Shown here: piece after piece, positions 34,364 through 43,541 of the stretch
How positions within the stretch are numbered: the stretch's first letter is position 1
Layout: each line of letters opens with the position of its first letter
Assembly (NCBI GenBank): GCA_902826245.1
Contig: CADEEA010000016.1
Span: forward strand, 1-53,099
Source: an uncultured Alphaproteobacteria bacterium
Lineage (GTDB): Bacteria; Pseudomonadota; Alphaproteobacteria; Caulobacterales; Aquidulcibacteraceae
Length of the DNA stretch: 53,099 nucleotides
Direction of reading: 5' to 3'
The notes under the pieces: generated by a model
The model's database searches: none
Told to the model about the DNA's origin: nothing
What the model saw: only the letters and a program-made list of their open reading frames with translations
Position numbers and translations under genes: made by a program

Positions 34364-36328
34364 ATGCAGCTCAAATTGGGTTTTGTGGCGCTGGCCCTGT
34401 TTGCGATGCCAGGTCTCGCCGCTGCGCAAAGGCCGGTGGCGGACTACGGAAGTCTGCCAGCCATTACCGACGTTGCCATTTCGCCCTCGGGCAATCGATT
34501 GGTGCGGGGCATTGCTGGCGGCGGGTTAAGCGGATTCGTGATCACGGAAGTCGACGGCGGACGCACCCTTTATGCCAACCGCCTACAGCCGGAAGTCACT
34601 CTACGAGGGGTCGGCTGGGCTGACGAGGATCACGCCACCTACCTCAGCAGCCAGACCATTTCCACCAACACCGTGTTGCCGGTCTACATCACGGCGCAGA
34701 GTTTGATAGAGTACTTCAGGTTGGGAATAGCTTCGGTCGAGAGGCAACGAATTTATTTGGTTGCGCCGCGCAACGCTGAGCCGTACATGCACGGTTTCAT
34801 CAGTTCGATGCGCGCCCCGATCGAGGGCGATCCGGGTTTCGGTCGTATCCAGACCTATTTGGCGGGTGACGAGCTTGGCCGCCAAGCGGTGTATCGCGTC
34901 GACTTGAACACCGGGGAAGCCAGTCCGACCAATCGCGGTGAAGCCGACACGGTTCGTTTCATTCTGAACTCACGCGGCGAGCCTGTGGCGCGCGTCGATG
35001 CGAATCAACGGACCAATCGGTGGCGCTTGCTGGCGCATGTGGAGGGGCCAAATTATCGGGAAATCGAGGCCGGCGACTCGCCAACAGGCACGCCCCCTTC
35101 GTATCCAGGTTTGCTCGCCGATGGACGCCTTGTGGCCTTTGGCGAGGAGGAAGAAGGGCAACAGCAGGGGCTTGTCGGAATAAATCTGCAGACCGGGGAG
35201 CGCGAGACAGTCTACGATGGCAGCGCCGACGAGGTGATCCGCGACCCATGGACGGCGGTGGTGGTGGGTGTTGGCTGGACCGACGACCTCCCCAAACAGC
35301 ACTTTTTCGACGCCGAAATGGAGCAAGTTTACCATCGCGTCAACGCTGCATTCTCTGACGGCTATGCACACATTCTCTCTTGGTCCCAAGATCGCCGCAG
35401 GGTCGTCGTCTACGGCGAGCATGCGAGCGACGCAGGCGGCTACTATATCTTCGAGCCTGCGGAAGGTCGGTTGCTCCTCATTGGGTTGCGCTACCCAAAT
35501 CTGACTAGCGTCGCCGATCTGGGCGAACGACAGTCGATTACTTATCGGGCGCGTGACGGGACGCGAATCCCCGCTTACTTGACGCTCCCCGGAACTGGCG
35601 AGCGGCAGAATTTGCCTCTGGTGTTGTTGGTCCACGGCGGCCCTCATGCGCGCGATACATTTGAATTCGACTGGTGGGCTAGTTTTCTGGCGTCGCGCGG
35701 CTATGCGGTGCTGCAACCGAACTTCAGGGGCTCCACCGGATATGGCGAGGCGTGGGTTGAAGCGGGACGGCGCCAGTGGGGCGGGCTCATGCAGACTGAC
35801 GTTGAAGATGGCGTCGCCGCACTGGCGCGTTCGGGAATGATCGACGGCGGCCGCGTGTGCATTGTCGGCGCATCCTATGGGGGCTACGCCGCACTCGCAG
35901 GCGCCACGCTGACCCCAGAACGTTACTCATGCGCGGTCAGCATCGCGGGCGTCTCCGATCTGCTTCGCATGCTGGATCAAGGCGCGTCGCGCACCGGTGC
36001 ACGCAGCTCCTATTCTGACTTCTGGCGCCGTTCGATGGGCGATCGGGTTGAAGATCGCGACGGACTGCGAAGTGTATCTCCTGTGAATCTGGCGGCCAAC
36101 GTGCGCGTTCCAATTTTGCTGATGCACGGCGAGGAAGACACTGTTGTGCCGATCCAGCAATCGCGGGTGATGGAAGAGGCGTTGCGCAGGGCCGGAAAAA
36201 ACTTTCGCTTTGTCACGTTACGGGGCGACGACCATTGGCTTTCAGCGGCGGAGACGCGCACCCAGATGCTCGGGGAGCTAGAGGCATTCTTGGCCGAGAA
36301 TATTGGCCGGCCTGCCAACGCACCCTAG
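34364..36328 (+). CDS. S9 family (prolyl oligopeptidase-type) serine peptidase
   Basis: A 654-residue exported peptidase with signal MQLKLGFVALALFAMPGLAA. A beta-propeller-like region (about 30-380) and a C-terminal alpha/beta hydrolase domain follow. The triad is Ser504 in GASYGGYAAL, Asp592 in HGEEDTVVP and His624 in GDDHW. It probably cleaves peptides in the periplasm, like the dipeptidyl-aminopeptidase/acylaminoacyl-peptidase branch. The ATG at 34364 has GGAGG five bases upstream; a GTG at 34358 is possible. It stands alone; a hairpin lies 165 bp after its stop. Confidence 0.93.
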   Translation: MQLKLGFVALALFAMPGLAAAQRPVADYGSLPAITDVAISPSGNRLVRGIAGGGLSGFVITEVDGGRTLYANRLQPEVTLRGVGWADEDHATYLSSQTISTNTVLPVYITAQSLIEYFRLGIASVERQRIYLVAPRNAEPYMHGFISSMRAPIEGDPGFGRIQTYLAGDELGRQAVYRVDLNTGEASPTNRGEADTVRFILNSRGEPVARVDANQRTNRWRLLAHVEGPNYREIEAGDSPTGTPPSYPGLLADGRLVAFGEEEEGQQQGLVGINLQTGERETVYDGSADEVIRDPWTAVVVGVGWTDDLPKQHFFDAEMEQVYHRVNAAFSDGYAHILSWSQDRRRVVVYGEHASDAGGYYIFEPAEGRLLLIGLRYPNLTSVADLGERQSITYRARDGTRIPAYLTLPGTGERQNLPLVLLVHGGPHARDTFEFDWWASFLASRGYAVLQPNFRGSTGYGEAWVEAGRRQWGGLMQTDVEDGVAALARSGMIDGGRVCIVGASYGGYAALAGATLTPERYSCAVSIAGVSDLLRMLDQGASRTGARSSYSDFWRRSMGDRVEDRDGLRSVSPVNLAANVRVPILLMHGEEDTVVPIQQSRVMEEALRRAGKNFRFVTLRGDDHWLSAAETRTQMLGELEAFLAENIGRPANAP

Positions 36329-36494
36329 GAGCGCGAACGACGAGTGGCGGTTTGTCGCTCGCGTAGCCGTGGCGCAAGCCGAAAGGGAGGCCGCTCCACG
36401 CCAGCCTTGAGGTGTTGCGCCCCGGGCCGGTTCGGCATGGATTCTGCGCCTCGACGAGGGGATGAAACAAGCGGCTTGCATTGGAAAAGCACCA

Positions 36495-36524
36495 AGGGCC
36501 GGCGGAAACGTCGGCCCTATTTTC
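36495..36524. terminator. Bidirectional rho-independent terminator
   Basis: AGGGCCG and CGGCCCT form a 7-bp stem with a 10-nt loop. ATTTTCATTT follows on the plus strand, downstream of the S9 peptidase. On the minus strand the hairpin comes right after the caspase-gene stop, where the following TTGGTGCTTTTCC is a weaker T-tract. Confidence 0.78.
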
Positions 36525-38337
36525 ATTTCTTGCTCCGTCGTTTGCGCGGTGCGGCTTTTGCTTTCGCCCGTTTGGGTGGGGTGGCGTTGTCCTTCATCCA
36601 GGGCACTTTGGCGGCCACCACCGTTTCTGGGCCGAGTATTTGCGGGTCCTGCGGGTATTGCAGGTCCTTCAGGTGCGCTCCGGTTTTCTCGACCAACGCC
36701 TCGAAGCTTAGCTGCTTCTGGTTGCGAAGGATATGCGCGAGCGAATAGGTGAATGCGCCATAACTGGTTGAGCCATGGCGGTACTCATAGGAATATTGAT
36801 GTTCATCGCAGGCCTGGATGATGAGCGGCAAATAGGGACCCACGATGCTCCTTTTCTCATCACGCTTGACGCGCTGATACTCGGCGGAACTTAACCCGCG
36901 CAGCATGGCCGCGCGACCCAAACGAAGCGTGGCGCCGTTCTCACCGAAATACTTTGCCCGTGTGCTCTTGTTCGCGGTGAAGCCCTCGCCGAGGCGTTCG
37001 AAGTCGCGTGCTACCCACATGCGCGTTTTCAGGTCCCACTTGAGCTCTCGGTGGCGAATGTCGTCAGGGGGCGTGATGCCGCGCGCTTTCGCCGCGCCGT
37101 CTCGGTGCATGCCGCCCGAGTGGCAGCAATCCAACACCATGGCGAATTGCATATCGTAGGGAAGCTGGCTGTAGAGCTGATGGATTTGCTCGTCGGTGAT
37201 CGCCTTTTGCGGCGTCCAATCGAAGTCCCAAGGCACAAGCGCTTCGAGATGGTGATCGGGTTCGCCGTCCATCCCATAAGCGGGCAAGCGCGCGCCATGG
37301 CCGCTGTAATAGAGGAGGCGCTCATCGCCGGTGCGCGGATCCTCCAAGAGCCAGGCCAGCCGTTCGAGAATGCCTTGCGTCGTGGCGCGGTCATTGAGGC
37401 AGACGCGAATGGACTCAGGCTCAAAGCCGCATTCCTGCAGCACCGAACTCATCAGGAAGACATCATTGACGCAACCTTCGAGCCGATCCTTCTCATCCGG
37501 ATAATCATTGATGCCGATGAGCAGCGCGCGCCTGGATGATCGGCGCGCGGAGGCCGTGCGGCGCGCGGGCGCGGGCGCGGGCGCGCCAAACGCGCGGATA
37601 GTGGCTTCGCGGGCGACAAGCGGCGCCCAGACCTCGTCAATCGTGTTGGCATGGGTGATGTAGCTTTCGGCCTTGTGATCGTCGTCCTTGTCAAAGTCCG
37701 CGCGCGTCTGCGAAAAATTGAGGGCCCCGGGAATCGAAATCTCCGCTGTGAAAACGTTGTCGTGGCGATTGTACACGTGGCGCCAGAAGCGAACTGGCAA
37801 CGGCTCGATTCGCCCGTGCGTTAGATTGCGTTTGACAAAACGATTTCCGATCTGTGAGCCAATGGTAACGTATGTAATGCGCTGCAGAAGCGACGCGAGC
37901 GCGGGCTCAGCCGCGTCGGCGTGGGAGAACGCATTGTAGGTGATCAACGTGCCAAGGCTGTGCGCGAGAACGACATCGGGTTGAAACTCACGCACCTTAT
38001 CCAAGACAAACTGCCGCGTCTGTCGCTGAAACCTTTTGTCATCCACCCACGCCACGACATAGCCCGCGGTAAAGTGGAGCTTGTCGCCAGAGGCGCCGCG
38101 CGCGTGCATGTCGCGTTGGCCAAAGATCGCGCTGCCCAGCAATTTTGCGACGGCGGCTGCAGTTTCCCACGGGCTGATCTCGGTCGCCTCCATGATGTGA
38201 TCATAGGAGGCAGGCTCGAACTCGACTTCGCTACTGGTGGCCGCCTTGAGCGCCCCCTTCCATTCTTCAATCCATTTCCCGCTGCGGTGATCTCCCAACC
38301 CGTGGACGCCAAGTATTCGCAGAGCACGCGCAGCCAT
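36523..38337 (-). CDS. Alpha/beta-hydrolase fused to a caspase-family (C14) protease
   Basis: A 604-residue two-enzyme fusion. Residues 1-245 form an alpha/beta hydrolase: VHGLGDH at 11-17, nucleophile Ser127 in LAHSLGT, and likely acid Asp193 and His229. A linker (252-268) follows. Residues 269-480 are a caspase-like domain beginning RRALLIGINDYP, with catalytic His347 in YYSGHGAR and Cys405 in VLDCCHSGG. The C-terminus is a Lys/Arg-rich tail. It has no signal peptide or membrane helix. The start at 38337 has AAGGAGGAT, a near-perfect ribosome binding site. The gene diverges from ettA. Role unknown; candidate regulated hydrolase or cell-death effector. Confidence 0.9.
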   Translation of the reverse strand: MAARALRILGVHGLGDHRSGKWIEEWKGALKAATSSEVEFEPASYDHIMEATEISPWETAAAVAKLLGSAIFGQRDMHARGASGDKLHFTAGYVVAWVDDKRFQRQTRQFVLDKVREFQPDVVLAHSLGTLITYNAFSHADAAEPALASLLQRITYVTIGSQIGNRFVKRNLTHGRIEPLPVRFWRHVYNRHDNVFTAEISIPGALNFSQTRADFDKDDDHKAESYITHANTIDEVWAPLVAREATIRAFGAPAPAPARRTASARRSSRRALLIGINDYPDEKDRLEGCVNDVFLMSSVLQECGFEPESIRVCLNDRATTQGILERLAWLLEDPRTGDERLLYYSGHGARLPAYGMDGEPDHHLEALVPWDFDWTPQKAITDEQIHQLYSQLPYDMQFAMVLDCCHSGGMHRDGAAKARGITPPDDIRHRELKWDLKTRMWVARDFERLGEGFTANKSTRAKYFGENGATLRLGRAAMLRGLSSAEYQRVKRDEKRSIVGPYLPLIIQACDEHQYSYEYRHGSTSYGAFTYSLAHILRNQKQLSFEALVEKTGAHLKDLQYPQDPQILGPETVVAAKVPWMKDNATPPKRAKAKAAPRKRRSKK

Positions 38338-38494
38338 GCGTATCCTCCTTATTTTCTACAACCTTAGCAGGCATTTCTCGCCAGACGAGCGTGAATTCGC
38401 CATCCAAGTGAATCACGCGTGCGATACTCGCCTGATGGACGCCCGCAGGCCACGTCGCTATATCGGCCCGCTCAGCTTCATTCCGAGGACGCAA

Positions 38495-40165
38495 ATGGCC
38501 GCTCAACCGGCGCAATATATTTTCACGATGCAGGGTCTGTCGAAGACCTATCCGGGCGGCAAGAAGGTGTTCGAGAACATCTGGTTGTCGTTCTTCCCAG
38601 ACGCCAAGATCGGCGTGGTTGGCGTCAACGGATCCGGCAAGTCGACTTTGATGAAGATCATGGCCGGCATGGACAAGGATTTCACCGGCGAAGCCTTCGC
38701 CATGGCCAACACCAAGATGGGGTATCTTGAGCAGGAGCCGCACATCGATATGGCGCTCTCGGTGCGGGAAAACGTCGAGGCGTGGTGCGAGGAAAAGAAA
38801 TTAGTGCAGCGCTTCAATGAAGTGAGCATGGAAGTCGGCGAAAATTACACCGATGAGCTCATGGAAGAAATGACCTCGCTTCAGGAGAAGATCGACGCCG
38901 CCGAAGCCTGGGATATCGACAGCAAGATCGAAATGGCGATGGATGCGCTGCGCTGTCCGCCTGACGATGCGGATGTCGCGAAACTTTCCGGCGGCGAGCG
39001 TCGGCGCGTGGCTTTGTGCCGGCTTCTGCTTTCAAAGCCTGACATGCTGCTGCTGGACGAGCCCACCAACCACCTCGACGCTGAAAGCGTCGCCTGGCTG
39101 CAGCATCACCTCGAGAATTTTCCAGGCTGCGTGATCCTGGTCACCCACGACCGCTATTTCCTCGATCAGGTGACGAAGTGGACGCTCGAACTCGATCGCG
39201 GCAAGGGCGTTCCCTACGAAGGCAATTACAGCGCCTGGCTGGAAGCCAAAGCCAAGCGCTCGGCGCAGGAAGCTTCCGAAAGCGATGCGCGCAAGAAGGT
39301 GATGAGCCGCGAGCTCGAATGGGTGCGCCAGTCGCCGAAAGCGCGCCAAGCCAAGAGCAAAGCGCGGCTCACGCGCTATGAGGAAATGGCGGCCGAGGCC
39401 GAGCGCGAGAAGCAGACCTTCGCCACGATCCAAATTCCGCCGGGCCCGCGATTGGGCCACAACGTGATCAATTTCGATGGATTGAAGAAAGCGTTCGGCG
39501 ACAAGCTGCTGATTGACGGGCTCAGTTTCAAACTGCCGCCGGGCGGCATTGTCGGCATTATCGGCCCCAATGGCGCGGGCAAGTCGACCTTGTTCAAGAT
39601 GATAACCGGTCAAGAAAAGCCCGATGCTGGCCGCATCGAGATCGGCGAGAGCGTGAAGCTCGGTTTCGTCGATCAATCGCGCGACAGTCTCGACGACAAG
39701 AAGAACATCTGGGAGGAAATTTCCGGCGGCCTCGATATTCTGACTGTCGGCACGCGCGAAGTGCCGAGCCGCGCCTACGTCTCAAGCTTCAATTTCAAGG
39801 GCGCCGATCAGCAAAAGAAAGTTGGCCTGCTCTCGGGCGGCGAGCGCAACCGCGTGCATTTGGCGAAGACGTTGCTCACTGGCGCGAACGTGCTGCTGCT
39901 CGACGAACCGACCAACGATCTCGACGTGGAAACGCTGCAGTCCCTTGAAGCGGCGCTCGAAGACTTCGCCGGCTGCGCCGTGGTGATCAGCCACGATCGC
40001 TGGTTCTTGAACCGATTGGCCACGCACATCCTGGCGTTCGAGGGCGATTCACATGTCGAGTGGTTCGAGGGCGATTTTGACTCGTACGAAGAAGACAAAA
40101 TGCGCCGCCTCGGCGTGAGCGAGATTATTCCGAGCCGGATCAAGTTTCAGAAGTTTGGGCGGTGA
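38495..40165 (+). CDS. ettA: Energy-dependent translational throttle protein EttA (ABC-F)
   Basis: A 556-residue ABC-F ATPase that binds the ribosomal E site and gates early elongation according to ADP/ATP level. It has two nucleotide domains (GVNGSGKST and GPNGAGKST) with LSGGERRR plus LLLDEPTNHLD, and LSGGERNR plus LLLDEPTNDLD. The EttA arm and P-site tether lie between them. The ATG at 38495 (MAAQPAQYIFTMQGLSKTYP) starts the conserved protein; the frame open from 38336 is not used. It is monocistronic, diverging from the caspase fusion with 157 bp between. Confidence 0.97.
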   Translation: MAAQPAQYIFTMQGLSKTYPGGKKVFENIWLSFFPDAKIGVVGVNGSGKSTLMKIMAGMDKDFTGEAFAMANTKMGYLEQEPHIDMALSVRENVEAWCEEKKLVQRFNEVSMEVGENYTDELMEEMTSLQEKIDAAEAWDIDSKIEMAMDALRCPPDDADVAKLSGGERRRVALCRLLLSKPDMLLLDEPTNHLDAESVAWLQHHLENFPGCVILVTHDRYFLDQVTKWTLELDRGKGVPYEGNYSAWLEAKAKRSAQEASESDARKKVMSRELEWVRQSPKARQAKSKARLTRYEEMAAEAEREKQTFATIQIPPGPRLGHNVINFDGLKKAFGDKLLIDGLSFKLPPGGIVGIIGPNGAGKSTLFKMITGQEKPDAGRIEIGESVKLGFVDQSRDSLDDKKNIWEEISGGLDILTVGTREVPSRAYVSSFNFKGADQQKKVGLLSGGERNRVHLAKTLLTGANVLLLDEPTNDLDVETLQSLEAALEDFAGCAVVISHDRWFLNRLATHILAFEGDSHVEWFEGDFDSYEEDKMRRLGVSEIIPSRIKFQKFGR

Positions 40166-40189
40166 GGACTCTCGTGCAGGCGCCGACCC

Positions 40190-40924
40190 TTACGCCCCAT
40201 GCGCGCGCCAATGTTCCCAGATGAGTTGGTTTACGCCTTGGTCACGAGCCCAGATGTGGCCGAGGCCGTCATATTCCTGGTAGTGCGTGGGATGGCGCAT
40301 GCGGGTGAACATGCCCTGCAGCCAGCGCCCATCGCGGACATTGATGATGGGGTCTGCCGCGCCGTGGGCGATGAAGACAGGAAACTTGCGGGCGGTTTCG
40401 AAACCAACGCCGAGCACGCCCGCCGATCCTGAATGAACCGCCAGCCCGGCGACATGCTGCGAACGGCGCGAGGCGACGACTACGGCGAAATAGCCGCCGT
40501 TGGACATCCCCAGCAAATATTTGCGGCGGGGATCGGTGGCGTAGGTGGCTTCGATGTGTTGCACAAGAGAATCGAGGAAGCGCAGCTCGATCTGGAGGTT
40601 CTCGCCAAAAGAGAGCGGCCAGTGGTTCTGCAGCGACGCCGGATAGACGAGCACGGCGCCGACTTCGCGCGCGAGATCGTCCAGCCCGGAATAGAGCGGC
40701 ATCAACGAGATTGAATCTACTCCCAGGCCATGCAGCGCGATCATCAATGGCGCGCCACGCCCGGCGCTGCGGGGCGTCACCAAGCGATACCGGCGAGCGC
40801 GCCCATCGACGCGCAGCGTCTGGTTCGGGCGGATATCTCCGTGGCGTCCGACCTGCGCCAGCGCCATAGATGGGACGGCGGCCAACGCCGCCGCGCCGAA
40901 AAGCCAATCGCGCCTCTGCAACAT
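40190..40924 (-). CDS. Exported alpha/beta hydrolase (esterase, PHB-depolymerase/LpqC-like)
   Basis: A 244-residue esterase with signal MLQRRDWLFGAAALAAVPSM (twin Arg, possibly Tat). The hydrolase triad is Ser141 in LLGMSNGGY, Asp191 in HGAADPIINV and His223 in LGHIWA; LMIALHGLG forms the oxyanion region. It resembles the LpqC/feruloyl-esterase/PHB-depolymerase group, so the substrate could be an ester of a polymer or aromatic acid. It is downstream of ettA and convergent with it; nothing ties it to neighbours. Confidence 0.88.
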   Translation of the reverse strand: MLQRRDWLFGAAALAAVPSMALAQVGRHGDIRPNQTLRVDGRARRYRLVTPRSAGRGAPLMIALHGLGVDSISLMPLYSGLDDLAREVGAVLVYPASLQNHWPLSFGENLQIELRFLDSLVQHIEATYATDPRRKYLLGMSNGGYFAVVVASRRSQHVAGLAVHSGSAGVLGVGFETARKFPVFIAHGAADPIINVRDGRWLQGMFTRMRHPTHYQEYDGLGHIWARDQGVNQLIWEHWRAHGA

Positions 40925-41050
40925 GGCCTGCTTCCCCTTGGAGTAGAGGCTGATCCCGCCCGCCTGAACCGCGGCTGAACGCCCAACGTCGCACGGAGCG
41001 GCCCGTGCAAACTCTCGCGTTCATCTAAATCCAGTCGGGTTGAATCCGCC

Positions 41051-41746
41051 CTATCGCCGCCGCCCGCGCCGTTCCTCCTCCATGCGAAACACCACGCGCA
41101 GATTGAGCGGGGAGCCGGTCGCGCTGGCGCCGTTGGCGAGTGTTGGTGCGTGACGGAAAGTACGCGCGACACGCATGGCCGCCGCGCCAAAGCCGCCTGC
41201 AGTGGCCGAGGTCTCTTCACAGCGTAGCGCGCCGCCGTCCTCGACAAGGCAATGCAGCAGCGCTTCACCCTCGCGCCCGCGTTCCAGCGCGCGCTCGGGA
41301 TAGAGCGCCGACAGGCGCTGCGCGCTGGGCGTGCTGATCCAGATGGGCCGCCGCGGGGCGGTCACGACGATTTCGTCTTCTTCGCTCGCTTCCGTCGTCG
41401 CGGATTCGGGCGTGATGCCGATGGTCGCCTCTGGAATCGGCTCAGCGCGCGGGGCTTGCCGTCGCACCGGCGCTGGCGCGCGCGCGGATGGGGATGCTGG
41501 CGCTGTTTCCTCGGGCGCGATGTTCTCCGCGAGCATCTCCTCGCTCGGCTCTGCCGGGCTCACATGGGCGGCGCCTGTGGGCGTCTCTTCATTGTAAGCC
41601 GAGGTGTCTTCGCGCGCGTCGTCCTGGCCGAAGGTTTGCCAGGCGAAATAGCCGCCGCCGAGCAACAGCGCCGCCACCGCCGCGCCGATCAGCCATTTCC
41701 GTCCGCCGCCTTCAACGCCCGTCGACGGGCCTCCTCTATCGGTCAC
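41051..41746 (-). CDS. TonB-like energy-transducer C-terminal-domain protein
   Basis: A 231-residue protein. It has one N-terminal membrane helix (about 19-37), an acidic Pro/Ala/Glu linker, and a TonB-type C-terminal domain (about 143-222) with LSALYPERALERGREGEALL and AAAMRVARTFRHAP. Cys166 and Cys176 may form a disulfide. DEIVVTAPRR at 124-133 resembles a TonB box, which normally belongs to receptors. The start is GTG at 41746 with AGGGAG upstream. It may be an accessory TonB rather than the main one, since no exbB/exbD is next to it. Confidence 0.82.
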   Translation of the reverse strand: MTDRGGPSTGVEGGGRKWLIGAAVAALLLGGGYFAWQTFGQDDAREDTSAYNEETPTGAAHVSPAEPSEEMLAENIAPEETAPASPSARAPAPVRRQAPRAEPIPEATIGITPESATTEASEEDEIVVTAPRRPIWISTPSAQRLSALYPERALERGREGEALLHCLVEDGGALRCEETSATAGGFGAAAMRVARTFRHAPTLANGASATGSPLNLRVVFRMEEERRGRRR

Positions 41747-41868
41747 GTTCGTCTCCCTGGTTTCTCAGAGGCCCCCCAAGCCTAATTTGGCGCAGTCTAT
41801 CGCCATTGGCGCCCCCGGTAACCCTTCATTCACCACAAATCACCGACCCTTCGTCCCCGTAGTCAACG

Positions 41869-41887
41869 TTACGGACACGGTCTGTAA
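41869..41887. promoter_or_regulatory. Operator-like inverted repeat
   Basis: TTACGGAC and GTCTGTAA (7 of 8 bases complementary) flank a 3-base centre, 25 bp upstream of the DUF7662 gene start. The GTCTGTAATG end could also hold a -10 hexamer. Confidence 0.4.
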
Positions 41888-41911
41888 TGTGCGAGGCGGG
41901 AGGCGCGTGGC

Positions 41912-42160
41912 ATGCGAAAGTACAAGCCGTTGCAATCTCATCTCGAGCGGCGCGGCGGGCGCCCAGAGATGCTGACTTTCGAGGATATTGAGGCCATTAT
42001 CGGCAAGCAATTGCCGAAGAGTGCGGTCGTGCACCGTGCCTTCTGGGCGAACGATAACGAGGGCCACCACTCCCACGCGCGTTCGTGGATGGGCGCGGGT
42101 TATCGCGTCGCCTATGTCGATCGCGACCAGAAAGTAGTGCGCTTCGAACGCACCCGGTAG
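41912..42160 (+). CDS. DUF7662-type small protein
   Basis: An 82-residue protein that begins MRKYKPLQSHLERRGG and contains LTFEDIEAIIGKQLPKSAV and HRAFWANDNEGHHSHARSWM. That layout, with a WWAND-like motif, is what I know as DUF7662, small proteins of unknown role often annotated hypothetical. GGGAGG sits about nine bases before the ATG. An operator-like inverted repeat lies just upstream. It is convergent with the outer membrane protein gene. Confidence 0.8.
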   Translation: MRKYKPLQSHLERRGGRPEMLTFEDIEAIIGKQLPKSAVVHRAFWANDNEGHHSHARSWMGAGYRVAYVDRDQKVVRFERTR

Positions 42161-42173
42161 CAGCACGGAGCGA

Positions 42174-43526
42174 CTACCCTACTTTGATCCGCACAAACGC
42201 CATTGCCCCGTTAGGATCGCCGCCATAGCTCGGCTCTAGTGCATCAGAAGCGAAGTGCTGCTGCGCCAGCGCGCCTACGCCGAACACCATGTGCTCGTTG
42301 ACGCGCCAGTCGCGGATGACGCCGAAGCTCAGGCGCTGAACGCTTTCGACTGGTCCTCCATGGCCGCTTAATTCGTCGGTCTCGATGGCTTCGGCGCGGG
42401 CGAACAGGGTCCAATTCTCGTTCGGGTGCAGGGCTGCTTCGCCCAGCCAGGCGTCGAGCGAGACGCCGTCGCTGCGGTCCTTGTTGGCGTAAGCGAGCGT
42501 CGCCGACCACCAGCCGTTGAATATCTCCCGTGTGTAGATGCCGCTCACGGAAATGCGCGTTTCGTCCAGTTCCGGCTCGAGCGCTTCGGGGCTCGCGACA
42601 TCGGCCCAGGACGCTTGCAGCGAGAGATTCCCGCTTGGGTTCCAGGAAACGCGTGCGGCAGTGGAATCGAGCGCGCCGGTTTCGATGTCGGTGCGATGTT
42701 CGTCCGGTTCGCGACCGCGGAAGCGCGAGGCTTCGAATTTCCAATTCTCATGCACCCAGCCGGCGGTGAGCACGCCGAATGTGATGTGGGTGGAATCCAG
42801 CCAATGGTGCGAGATCGGCGCCTCGGGAAAGTCCATGGCGCTCATGCGGTGCATGAAAGTAGGCGGGCCGAAAGCCGGCTCGCCGGGCAGGCCCGCGTAG
42901 ACGAACACGCTGTCGGCTGCGCCGAGCCGATGCGAATAGGAGGCCGAGAGTTCCATGAACAGGTCGTGGGGGTGCTGGCGGTCTATCAGGGTGTCGACGC
43001 CGTCGGCCGTTTCACCGGCCGCGAACAGGAGCGGATAGCCTTCCGCGCCCATGGCCGGATCGGGCGAGAGCATGGCGCGCAGGTTCAAAGTGCCCCGCTC
43101 AAAATCGCGCCGCGCCGAGCCCATGATCATGCCGGCGAAAAACGTCTTCTCGTCCCCGCGCGGCCCGTCTTGCCAATCGTAGACGGCGTTGAACATGGCG
43201 TGGCCCATAAGCATCCAATCGCCAGCCATCACATGGAGGCCGCCATGTTCGGACGCGTCGGGCTGCCACGCGGTGCCAGAGGCGTCGCGGCTAGCCGGAT
43301 AGGCGCCGAGTGCGCCCTCAAGGCTCGTGTGGGCTGTGACGGCCTCGCTGTCGCCATGCCCCATCGCGCCATGATCCATTTGGCCCATGTCGTGACCGGC
43401 GTGCGGGTCGAGCTCGGGCGTTTGCTGCTGGGCGGGGGCGTCGCCCTCATGCCCCGCGTGCGGGTTCTGCGCGAAGGCGGGGCCAGCGAGCAATAGGATG
43501 GCGGCGGGCAGGGCGGTGCGGAGCAT
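42174..43526 (-). CDS. Outer membrane beta-barrel protein with His/Met-rich N-terminus
   Basis: A 450-residue exported protein (signal MLRTALPAAILLLAGPAFA). The mature N-terminus is rich in His, Met and Asp, with HAGHEGDAP, PHAGHDMGQMDHGAMGHGD at about 42-60 and further His. Many alternating aromatic strands follow and the protein ends in VRIKVG, an outer-membrane barrel-like end. The HxxM pattern suggests copper or other soft-metal binding. I recognise no exact family name. It lies 15 bp downstream of parDE but differs in character. Confidence 0.8.
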   Translation of the reverse strand: MLRTALPAAILLLAGPAFAQNPHAGHEGDAPAQQQTPELDPHAGHDMGQMDHGAMGHGDSEAVTAHTSLEGALGAYPASRDASGTAWQPDASEHGGLHVMAGDWMLMGHAMFNAVYDWQDGPRGDEKTFFAGMIMGSARRDFERGTLNLRAMLSPDPAMGAEGYPLLFAAGETADGVDTLIDRQHPHDLFMELSASYSHRLGAADSVFVYAGLPGEPAFGPPTFMHRMSAMDFPEAPISHHWLDSTHITFGVLTAGWVHENWKFEASRFRGREPDEHRTDIETGALDSTAARVSWNPSGNLSLQASWADVASPEALEPELDETRISVSGIYTREIFNGWWSATLAYANKDRSDGVSLDAWLGEAALHPNENWTLFARAEAIETDELSGHGGPVESVQRLSFGVIRDWRVNEHMVFGVGALAQQHFASDALEPSYGGDPNGAMAFVRIKVG

Positions 43527-43541
43527 TCTGTCGTCCTTAAC

